A stretch of DNA of 5,117 nucleotides from positions 1 through 5,117 of the forward strand of contig CAJXVF010000245.1 of assembly GCA_913060845.1 (NCBI GenBank). Reading direction: 5' to 3'. Within the stretch, counting starts at the first letter, position 1. The number at the start of each line of letters is the position of its first letter. Source of the stretch: an uncultured Alphaproteobacteria bacterium (GTDB lineage: Bacteria; Pseudomonadota; Alphaproteobacteria; Bin95). A program made the translations under genes and the position numbers. Below, one piece after another: positions 1-5,117 of this stretch. The notes beneath the pieces were generated by a model that did no database searches, was not told the origin of the DNA, and worked only from the letters and a program-made list of their open reading frames with translations.

Positions 1-356
1 GTATCGGTGAGTGCGTAGAGGTTGCCGACAACGGCATCCTGTGTCGCCTGAATTTCGATAGAGGCGGAGAGGTCCGCAAGCTTCTTTTTGAACGCAGCGG
101 CGTCGTAAGGTCCGGCACCTTCTGTCAGCAGTGCAGCGGCCATACGTGCGCGGCCTTGGAGGGCAGGCGGGTCGAACGCAGCTCCACCTTCAATGCGGAA
201 CGCGATGGCGGCGACTGGGACTGTGCCGTCAGACTCGAGCCACGCATCAACGCCAGCAGCTTTAACAACAGCGACATCCGCTTGGGCTGGCAGCAAGGCA
301 ATGGCGCAGAAGCAGGCAGCAGCCGCGCTCACGGCAAGGGTTTTCAATCGGATCAT
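1..356 (-). CDS. M16 family protein, second and probably non-catalytic member (3' end beyond window)
   Basis: Only the first 118 codons are present; the frame is open to the window edge. The ATG at 356 overlaps the upstream TGA (355-353) as ATGA. Residues 1-26 form a signal peptide with a likely cleavage site after AQA (mature start Asp27), so the product should be periplasmic like its neighbour. The next part follows the M16 N-terminal fold pattern: VPVAAIAFRIEGGAAFDPP, then QGRARMAAALLTEGAG, then a helix and SASIEIQATQDAVVGNLYAL. Aligned on the glycines to GLAHFLEHLMFKG of the upstream protein, the zinc residues His, Glu and His become Arg71, Ala74 and Ala75. This copy therefore lacks the HXXEH motif. 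Tandem M16 genes with one inactive member are known, as in the two subunits of mitochondrial processing peptidase, so it is likely a structural partner. Family assignment rests on a fragment plus context. Confidence 0.85.
   Translation of the reverse strand, partial: MIRLKTLAVSAAAACFCAIALLPAQADVAVVKAAGVDAWLESDGTVPVAAIAFRIEGGAAFDPPALQGRARMAAALLTEGAGPYDAAAFKKKLADLSASIEIQATQDAVVGNLYALTD
353..356 (-). other. ATGA overlap of the two M16 genes
   Basis: The start ATG (356-354) of the second gene overlaps the stop TGA (355-353) of the first. The four-base overlap suggests coupled, near-equimolar synthesis, as expected for two subunits of one complex. Confidence 0.85.
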
Positions 357-1699
357 GATGGTGCCTCATCTTTCGGCGCGGGCCGCAAAATACCGGTTAC
401 CGACCAGTTGATATTGAAGAGCGCGCGGGCGGCGGTATCAATTGCGGCTTTATCCACAGCGGCAATCCGTTCAGGCCAGTCTTCAACGTCTTCGATGCGT
501 TGGCCATTTGCGACGGCACCGCCAAGGATTCGGGCAGGGCCGTCCAGGCTATCGCGGGCGAAGATTGCACTTGCGGCGAGGAGGCGTTTAGCGTCAGTGA
601 CTTCTGTTTCCGTCACGCCGTCTTTCAGTAAGCTGGCGATTTCAGCATCGAACGCGGCCTCCATATCGGCCGTTGCAATACCAGGAACAGGGCGGCCATA
701 CAGCCCTGCAGAGCCAAAATCACGACCGCTGCCATCATACCAGAATGAGACGCCAAGGGCGATTTTTTGCTTTTCGACCAGCGCATTATGCAAGCGCCCA
801 GTCTCGCCGCCCATGATTTCAGCCAGCACGTTCAGGGCGTAAGGCCCGGGGGCAGCACCTTCATAGGCGGGTGCAACATACATGCGACGCCAATCTTCCT
901 GGCGCACGCGCGGGTCCGTGAATACAACGCGGCGGGGCGCGCGTTGATCTGGCTCATAGAAAGGCGGTCGCTGCGGCAATTCTCGTGCAGCAACAGCACC
1001 GTAGTGCTGTTTGGCGAGTGCCAGGACATCATCCGGATTCACATCGCCTGCCACAACAACAACAACATTATTCGGCGCATACCATTTGCGGTAAAAGTCA
1101 AGCGCATCCTCGGTTGTCAGGCGCTTAACCTCTGTCGGCCAGCCAATAATTGGGCGGCGGTATGGATGGGCGAGGTAGAGGTTGGCCCGCATCGCTTCAC
1201 CAAGAAGGGCAGACGGGCGATTTTCGACCCGGCTCAGGCGCTCTTCAAGCACAACATCGCGCTCTGGCAGGACAATGGCGTCGTCCAGCTTGAGCCCCGT
1301 CATCCTGTCAGCTTCCATTTGCATGATGAGGCTGAGGCGGTCTGCTGCTATGATTTGGAAATAGCCGGTGTAATTGGCTGACGTGAACGCGTTATCCCGG
1401 CCGCCATTGCGGGCGACGACGCGGGAGAATTCACCTGGGTCAAGATTGTTGGTGCCCTTGAACATCAGATGCTCAAGAAAATGGGCAAGGCCAGTTTTGC
1501 CTGGCTCCTCATCAATCGCGCCGACTTTATAATAGGCAAAATGTGCGACAGCCGCGCGGCGATGGTCTTCGATAACAATGAGCTCGAGACCGTTATCAAG
1601 CACGTATCGGCTTGGCGAAAAAACCTCCGCTGCGACCGGCGTCGCCGCCAAGCCGCAACTGATGGACAGGGCGGCGAGGCAGGCGTTAATTCGGCGCAT
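353..1699 (-). CDS. M16 family zinc metallopeptidase (insulinase/processing-peptidase-like), catalytic member
   Basis: Exported zinc peptidase of 448 residues, the usual size for a single-unit M16B protein. Residues 1-24 form a signal peptide with a likely signal peptidase I site after VAA (mature start Glu25), placing it in the periplasm. The inverted zinc motif is HFLEH at 73-77: His73 and His77 bind zinc and Glu76 is the catalytic base. The third ligand is probably Glu153, 76 residues further on in ERDVVLEERL. NAFTSANYTGYF (103-114) is a typical M16 block. The M16 C-terminal domain spans about 185-370 and includes GGETGRLHNALVEKQKIA (297-314). I chose the ATG at 1699, which forms TGATG with the previous stop; a TTG one codon upstream is in frame but less likely. 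Only a weak AAAGGG lies about 14 bases upstream, so coupling is likely. The substrate is unknown; relatives are often labelled PqqL or processing peptidase from homology alone. Confidence 0.95.
   Translation of the reverse strand: MRRINACLAALSISCGLAATPVAAEVFSPSRYVLDNGLELIVIEDHRRAAVAHFAYYKVGAIDEEPGKTGLAHFLEHLMFKGTNNLDPGEFSRVVARNGGRDNAFTSANYTGYFQIIAADRLSLIMQMEADRMTGLKLDDAIVLPERDVVLEERLSRVENRPSALLGEAMRANLYLAHPYRRPIIGWPTEVKRLTTEDALDFYRKWYAPNNVVVVVAGDVNPDDVLALAKQHYGAVAARELPQRPPFYEPDQRAPRRVVFTDPRVRQEDWRRMYVAPAYEGAAPGPYALNVLAEIMGGETGRLHNALVEKQKIALGVSFWYDGSGRDFGSAGLYGRPVPGIATADMEAAFDAEIASLLKDGVTETEVTDAKRLLAASAIFARDSLDGPARILGGAVANGQRIEDVEDWPERIAAVDKAAIDTAARALFNINWSVTGILRPAPKDEAPS
364..367 (-). promoter_or_regulatory. 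Shine-Dalgarno of the second M16 gene
   Basis: The minus strand reads GAGG, with 7 bases (CACCATC) before the ATG at 356. The spacing is good and supports the ATG that overlaps the upstream stop as ATGA. Confidence 0.65.
1469..1483 (-). other. HXXEH zinc-binding motif (HFLEH)
   Basis: These codons encode His73-Phe-Leu-Glu-His77 of the catalytic M16 protein, in the context GLAHFLEHLMFKGT. This is the inverted zinc-binding motif of clan ME peptidases and shows that this copy keeps its active site. Confidence 0.95.
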
Positions 1700-1701
1700 C
1701 A
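1699..1701 (-). other. TGATG stop/start junction, lipoprotein to M16 gene
   Basis: The minus strand reads TTTTGATGCGC. The lipoprotein TGA (1701-1699) and the M16 ATG (1699-1697) share one base, a typical translational coupling arrangement. Confidence 0.8.
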
Positions 1702-2457
1702 AAATATGTTGAACCCTTTAAAGTCGGAAAGGCGTTCGACGCGGATTTCAGGCGTCTCGCCATCGGTAACTGGCTTGCCCAGCGCTGAATTTTCATTAAT
1801 TCGCCGCCGCTCGCCTTTCGCTTCTACAATAACGCCCGGCGGGTTAAGTTTCCGCCAAAACATCATTTGCTCAACGATATTGCGATCATCTTCCGCCAGA
1901 AGTGCACTCTCTTCATCGACCTGGCGGCGGATATTGGGATTAACATTTGCTGCGCCAAGGTTAGCCAGCAATGCGCTTTCTCCCGGTGCCGTGACAGGCG
2001 CGCGGGCAACTTGGGGAGCGCCAGTGCGAGCTGAAGCCTGAATCACCCGACCATTACTAGCCCCATTCAATCGATACTCACGCAAATCGCCAAGCGCTTG
2101 ATCTACTCTGCCAGGGTGGAATGCAAACTGAACTGGGGCCGACGCAGGCGTGCTATTTGCTAATTCTGCTTGCGCGCGTGCTGCTTCCAATTGTGATGAA
2201 TTCTGCGACGTGGCACTTCTGCCTACCAACAAGGCGCGTGCTTGGTCGCGTTGCGGCTCTCTGCCTTCGCCAACTGCACCCGGTTTCGGCGGAAGGAGGC
2301 TAAAATTTGGCGGCAAACTTAGCGGTGCATTGCGGACGACAGCAAATTCATCCGGGGCCTTCTTTTTCAGGCCCAAGCTCTCTTGTACGCCGCCGCTGCA
2401 GCCGGCGAGCATTGCGCCTGCCGTAGCAAGCGCGAGGATGCGGAAAGTGCGGGTCAT
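1699..2457 (-). CDS. DUF3035 family lipoprotein, BamF-like
   Basis: Predicted lipoprotein of 252 residues. The N-terminus has a basic start, a hydrophobic core and the lipobox LAGC, with Cys20 as the lipidated residue. The next residues are Ser-Gly, with no Asp at +2, which favours sorting to the outer membrane. Residues about 35-60 carry the conserved block PDEFAVV..APL.LPP...LPPKPG. Residues about 75-175 are rich in Ala, Ser, Gln and Pro and look like a flexible linker. The C-terminal part (about 178-245) is charged and contains MMFWRKLNPPG and E.RRINEN, as I recall from DUF3035 proteins. From family knowledge, the APL/LPP block resembles the N-terminal BamC motif, and DUF3035 has been linked to BamF, a BAM-complex lipoprotein of alphaproteobacteria; that identity is inferred here. 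The gene directly follows lspA, whose product should process it. Its TGA overlaps the next gene's ATG by one base. Confidence 0.85.
   Translation of the reverse strand: MTRTFRILALATAGAMLAGCSGGVQESLGLKKKAPDEFAVVRNAPLSLPPNFSLLPPKPGAVGEGREPQRDQARALLVGRSATSQNSSQLEAARAQAELANSTPASAPVQFAFHPGRVDQALGDLREYRLNGASNGRVIQASARTGAPQVARAPVTAPGESALLANLGAANVNPNIRRQVDEESALLAEDDRNIVEQMMFWRKLNPPGVIVEAKGERRRINENSALGKPVTDGETPEIRVERLSDFKGFNIF
2398..2409 (-). other. Lipobox LAGC (signal peptidase II cleavage site)
   Basis: These codons encode Leu17-Ala18-Gly19-Cys20 of the DUF3035 protein. Cleavage is expected between Gly19 and Cys20, with Cys20 carrying the lipid. The match to the consensus L-[AS]-[GA]-C is exact. 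Confidence 0.93.
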
Positions 2458-2467
2458 TGCCAGCGAT

Positions 2468-2472
2468 CCTCC
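2468..2472 (-). promoter_or_regulatory. Ribosome binding site of the DUF3035 lipoprotein gene
   Basis: The minus strand reads GGAGG, with 10 bases (ATCGCTGGCA) before the ATG at 2457. It is the strongest Shine-Dalgarno in the window and lies in the only intergenic gap (2458-2487), supporting independent initiation of this gene and fixing its start. Confidence 0.85.
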
Positions 2473-2487
2473 AACGGTTTCATTCTC

Positions 2488-2982
2488 CTATGATGTAGTT
2501 GATGCAGGCTTCGACCACAAGGAATCGATAAGAATAAGAACCACACCAATTGTGATGGCCGTATCAGCAATGTTGAATACTGGCCAACTGTAGCGCTCAT
2601 AATGCAGCAATATGAAATCGACCACAGCGCCATAGACGCCCCGGTCGATCACATTCCCGAGCGCGCCGCCAATAATCAGCGCGAAACCAATAACGCCTAT
2701 CCGGGACGTTGACCGAAGCATTTGCCAAGCCAGAAATCCAGCAATTGCCAGGGAGACGAGAGCTAGCACCCAAGCTGGGACGCCGCCGTCGCCAAACATC
2801 CCGAAGCTAACGCCCCGGTTCCATGCCAAAGTGAAGTCCAAAAATGGCAAAACCGTGACGGCGTCATGAGTCTTGAAATATGCCAATGCAACCTGCTTAG
2901 TCGCCTGATCGGCGATGATAGAGATCGCGATGACAATCAGGCCAAGCCTGAGTGCTCCTGGCATTACCCGGCCCGCTGTCAT
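2488..2982 (-). CDS. lspA: Lipoprotein signal peptidase (signal peptidase II)
   Basis: Inner-membrane aspartyl protease that removes the signal peptide from diacylglyceryl-modified prolipoproteins, just before the lipidated cysteine. The 164-residue length is normal for LspA. About four membrane segments are visible, near 11-32, 68-88, 95-112 and 135-155. Family motifs appear in order: ADQATK (Asp25, Lys29), WNRGVSFG (Asn55), GGALGNVIDR (Asn110, Arg114), VVDF and FNIADTAI. Asp122 and Asp140 match the catalytic aspartate pair of the family. The ATG at 2982 overlaps the ileS TGA as ATGA. No Shine-Dalgarno sequence precedes it, so translation probably depends on coupling to ileS. A second Met at codon 7 is a possible alternative start but has no better ribosome site. 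The ileS-lspA order is common in bacteria. The following gene encodes a likely substrate. Confidence 0.98.
   Translation of the reverse strand: MTAGRVMPGALRLGLIVIAISIIADQATKQVALAYFKTHDAVTVLPFLDFTLAWNRGVSFGMFGDGGVPAWVLALVSLAIAGFLAWQMLRSTSRIGVIGFALIIGGALGNVIDRGVYGAVVDFILLHYERYSWPVFNIADTAITIGVVLILIDSLWSKPASTTS
2979..2982 (-). other. ATGA overlap of ileS stop and lspA start
   Basis: On the minus strand the lspA ATG (2982-2980) shares bases with the ileS TGA (2981-2979). Upstream bases (AACACTGCCTGTCGC) contain no recognisable Shine-Dalgarno, which suggests termination-reinitiation coupling. Confidence 0.85.
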
Positions 2983-5117
2983 GCGACAGGCAGTGTTTTA
3001 GGCAACCGCCCGACGACTTCAGCGCATCGCCCGCAGAGCAGAGGGGCAGACGCATCTGATCCAACGTCACCCGGTTGTTTCCAACACCGAACGCATTTTT
3101 TGGCATCCGTCCGGCTAGGCTGGACGGCAATGCCAGGGGCGTCGTCCATCCGAAACGCGTCCGCCGGTCCGTCTCCGGACTCGATGGTGATGGCGGATGA
3201 AATGGCGATTTCCGCCATATCGACACCTTCGATCTGCTGCATCCGATCCGCAGAAAGCCAAACCACGGGGGCGGCTTCCAAGCTGCTGCGGATACGCTTT
3301 TCAGCCCGCTCGCCCTCAATAGCGCCGGTTACGACACGGCGGATGTCACGGATATCAGCCCAGCGCTTGCCGAGCGCCTCATCGTGCCAGCTAGCAGGCG
3401 TCTCGGGGAATGTTTGGCGGTGAACGCTGACACCCTTGGCATCCCCGAACCGGGCCAGCCATGCTTCTTCTGCGGTAAAGCAAAGCACAGGTGCGAGCCA
3501 AGTTGCGAGGCGGGTGAAGATTGCATCCATCACTGAACGATTAGCGCGGCGGGCCAAGCTATCGGGGTGTTCGCAATACAGCGTGTCTTTGCGGATATCG
3601 AAGTAGAACGCTGACAGATCAACTGCGCAGAACGTGTGCAGTGACGTCCAAAGGCCATGGAAATCATAGTCTTCGATGGATTTTCTGACGAGCGTATCCA
3701 TTTCCGCCAAACGATGCAGCGCCCAACGGTCAAGCTCTGGCATGTCCGCCGCATCGACTTTTTCTGCGTCAGAGAAGCCTTCAAGCGCGCCCAGTACATA
3801 GCGCAGAGTGTTCCGAACACGGCGATACAGATCCGCCTGATGCTTGAGAATTTCACCACCGATGCGTAGGTCTTCAGCATAGTTCGAGGACACGACCCAG
3901 ATGCGCAGGATATCCGCGCCATACTGCTCGATCACATCTTGCGGTGCCGTTGTGTTGCCAAGCGACTTAGACATCTTGCGGCCCTTGTCGTCCAGCACGA
4001 AGCCATGGGTCAGCACAGTATCGTAGGGCGCGCGACCACGGGTTCCGGCACTTTCTAGCAGTGAAGAATGGAACCAGCCGCGATGCTGATCGGAGCCTTC
4101 AAGATAGAGATCAGCAGGTGATTTTAGGTCGTCGCGATCTTCAAGAACGAAGGCGTGAGTGCAGCCAGATTCAAACCAAACTTCAACAATGTCTGTGACT
4201 TGCTCATAGTCCTTCAAGTCATACTGATCGCCAAGGAAGCGCTCGGGCGGGGAGGAGAACCAGGCGTCGCCGCCTTCCTCTTTGAACGCATCGACGATCC
4301 GGTCAAACACCGCTTGGTCTTTCAGGACTTCGCCAGACTCGATGTGGACGAATAGCGGGATTGGCACGCCCCAAGCCCGTTGGCGGGAGATGCACCAGTC
4401 TGGCCGTTGCTCGACCATCGAATAAAGCCGGTTCCGGCCCTGGGGCGGTACAAAGCGCGTATCGTTGATCGCTTGCAGCGCTGTTTCGCGCAGATCATTC
4501 GTCTCCATGGAGATGAACCACTGGGCCGTGTTGCGGAAGATCAATGGCGCTTTGGAGCGCCAGGAATGTGGGTAGCTGTGCTTGAGACGGCCGCGTCCGA
4601 ATAATCCGCCTTTGCCGCTCATGGCTGCGACTTGCATGGCGTCCATAACAGCGGCATTGGCGTCGCCTTCGCTGCCGTCGTCATTCAGCACGCGCTTGCC
4701 AGCAAAGAGCGGCACGAAGTCCCGGTATGCTCCGTCTGGGGCGACATAGTCCGTGACTTCGAGGCCGTGGGCTTTGCCAAGCTGGAAGTCATCGGCGCCA
4801 TGGCCTGGGGCAATATGCACGAAGCCTGTGCCCGCATCCATGGTCACGAAATCGCCGTTCAGCACTGGCACATCGTAGTCATAGCCAAGGCCACGCAAGG
4901 GATGCGCTGCGATGGTTCCAAGCAGCTCCTCGCCAGTCATCTCCGCCAGCACGGTATGGGCTTCGATCCGCATGGATTTGCAGGCGGCCTCAACCAACGC
5001 TTTGCCGAGTACGATTGTCTGGCCAGCCTTGATGAAGCTTTCGTCCTGCGTTTCATCAACGAGGATGCGCACATAGGTTTCCTCAGCCGCAGCGGCGATG
5101 GCGCGGTTGGAGGGCAG
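2979..5117 (-). CDS. ileS: Isoleucyl-tRNA synthetase, C-terminal 712 residues (5' end beyond window)
   Basis: Cytoplasmic class I aminoacyl-tRNA synthetase that charges tRNA-Ile with isoleucine and edits mischarged valine. The frame is open to the window edge, where it reads LPSNRAIAAAAEETYV, so the GTG at 5072 is an internal valine codon and not a start. Fragment residues are counted from the edge. The CP1 editing domain shows GTGFVHIAPGHGADDF at about 96-110, with the conserved His101 and Asp110. WCISRQRAWGVPIP follows at about 241-254, then the WFESG and GSDQHRGWFHSSLL motifs. The KMSKS ATP-binding loop is at 381-385. The anticodon-binding helical domain follows, and a C-terminal zinc finger uses Cys675, Cys678, Cys695 and Cys698 (CVRC and CGRC). 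Bacterial IleRS is usually about 930-980 residues, so roughly 220-270 N-terminal residues with the HIGH motif are missing. That is an edge effect, not a deletion. The stop codon overlaps the lspA start. Confidence 0.98.
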   Translation of the reverse strand: MPSNRAIAAAAEETYVRILVDETQDESFIKAGQTIVLGKALVEAACKSMRIEAHTVLAEMTGEELLGTIAAHPLRGLGYDYDVPVLNGDFVTMDAGTGFVHIAPGHGADDFQLGKAHGLEVTDYVAPDGAYRDFVPLFAGKRVLNDDGSEGDANAAVMDAMQVAAMSGKGGLFGRGRLKHSYPHSWRSKAPLIFRNTAQWFISMETNDLRETALQAINDTRFVPPQGRNRLYSMVEQRPDWCISRQRAWGVPIPLFVHIESGEVLKDQAVFDRIVDAFKEEGGDAWFSSPPERFLGDQYDLKDYEQVTDIVEVWFESGCTHAFVLEDRDDLKSPADLYLEGSDQHRGWFHSSLLESAGTRGRAPYDTVLTHGFVLDDKGRKMSKSLGNTTAPQDVIEQYGADILRIWVVSSNYAEDLRIGGEILKHQADLYRRVRNTLRYVLGALEGFSDAEKVDAADMPELDRWALHRLAEMDTLVRKSIEDYDFHGLWTSLHTFCAVDLSAFYFDIRKDTLYCEHPDSLARRANRSVMDAIFTRLATWLAPVLCFTAEEAWLARFGDAKGVSVHRQTFPETPASWHDEALGKRWADIRDIRRVVTGAIEGERAEKRIRSSLEAAPVVWLSADRMQQIEGVDMAEIAISSAITIESGDGPADAFRMDDAPGIAVQPSRTDAKKCVRCWKQPGDVGSDASAPLLCGRCAEVVGRLPKTLPVA
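3963..3977 (-). other. ileS: KMSKS signature loop of IleRS
   Basis: The reverse complement reads AAGATGTCTAAGTCG, encoding Lys-Met-Ser-Lys-Ser followed by LGN. In class I synthetases this loop stabilises the aminoacyl-adenylate transition state. Its canonical form argues that the enzyme is functional. Confidence 0.97.

Noticed and set aside
156..842. Long plus-strand open frame of 228 codons opposite the two M16 genes
   Set aside because: It spans the junction of two well-supported minus-strand genes, its translation resembles no family, and it is low in complexity (Ser/Ala/Arg-rich), as expected for the antisense of GC-rich coding DNA.
767..1381. Plus-strand open frame of 204 codons
   Set aside because: Lies wholly inside the catalytic M16 gene on the opposite strand and shows no domain or signal.
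1469..2041. Plus-strand open frame of 190 codons
   Set aside because: Antisense to the HXXEH region of the M16 gene and to the lipoprotein gene; no recognisable protein features.
2454..2483. Nine-codon minus-strand mini-frame (MKPLEDRWQ) in the lspA/lipoprotein gap, ending as ATGA with the lipoprotein start
   Set aside because: It looks like a leader peptide, but its AGGAG (2485-2489) is only one base from the ATG, too close for normal initiation, and a nine-codon frame arises easily by chance. Conservation of this frame in relatives would revive it.
2150..2593. Plus-strand open frame of 147 codons crossing the lspA/lipoprotein gap
   Set aside because: Antisense to two confident genes, with no family resemblance.
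2866..3423. Plus-strand open frame of 185 codons over the ileS/lspA junction
   Set aside because: Antisense to the IleRS zinc finger and the LspA N-terminus, both clearly coding on the minus strand.
3530..3922. Minus-strand open frame of 130 codons in another frame inside ileS
   Set aside because: Out-of-frame shadow of the IleRS anticodon-binding region; the ileS frame is intact throughout, so there is no frameshift to explain.
5070..5072. GTG as a possible start of a 697-residue ileS
   Set aside because: The frame continues upstream to the window edge with conserved IleRS sequence (LPSNRAIA), and the HIGH-containing N-terminus must lie beyond the edge.
1..5117. Search by eye for rho-independent terminators, tRNAs, direct-repeat arrays, insertion-sequence ends and phage genes
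   Set aside because: None seen. Coding sequence fills the window except for 30 bases, and no GC-rich hairpin followed by a T run occurs at a gene end.

Overview
The window is a compact stretch of bacterial chromosome in which every supportable gene lies on the minus strand. Read from high to low coordinates it carries ileS (5' end outside the window), lspA, a small outer-membrane-type lipoprotein of the DUF3035/BamF-like family, a zinc peptidase of the M16 (insulinase) family, and the start of a second M16-family protein that runs off the low end. Base composition is moderately GC-rich. The DUF3035 lipoprotein and the tandem M16 genes behind ileS-lspA point to an alphaproteobacterium. I cannot name a genus from the sequence alone.

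Layout: 5117-2979 is the C-terminal three quarters of isoleucyl-tRNA synthetase. 2982-2488 is signal peptidase II, overlapping ileS by the four bases ATGA. 2457-1699 is the lipoprotein, preceded by a 30-base gap with the clearest Shine-Dalgarno site of the window. 1699-353 is the catalytic M16 protein, joined to the lipoprotein gene by a TGATG stop/start. 356-1 is the N-terminal 118 codons of the second M16 protein, again joined by ATGA. The only intergenic DNA is the 30-base gap; I see no terminator, tRNA, repeat array, mobile element or CRISPR.

The close packing suggests a single transcript whose promoter lies outside the window, upstream of ileS. Apart from the synthetase, the genes share an envelope theme. 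LspA cleaves prolipoprotein signal peptides, the next gene encodes a protein with a textbook lipobox that LspA should process, and the last two encode exported proteins that look like a catalytic/non-catalytic M16 pair. The second M16 protein lacks the HXXEH zinc motif at the position where its partner has it.

This is mostly a conserved housekeeping neighbourhood. The points worth a second look are the inactive-looking M16 partner, the possible BamF identity of the lipoprotein, and the coupled gene junctions. I do not see evidence for a wholly new system.
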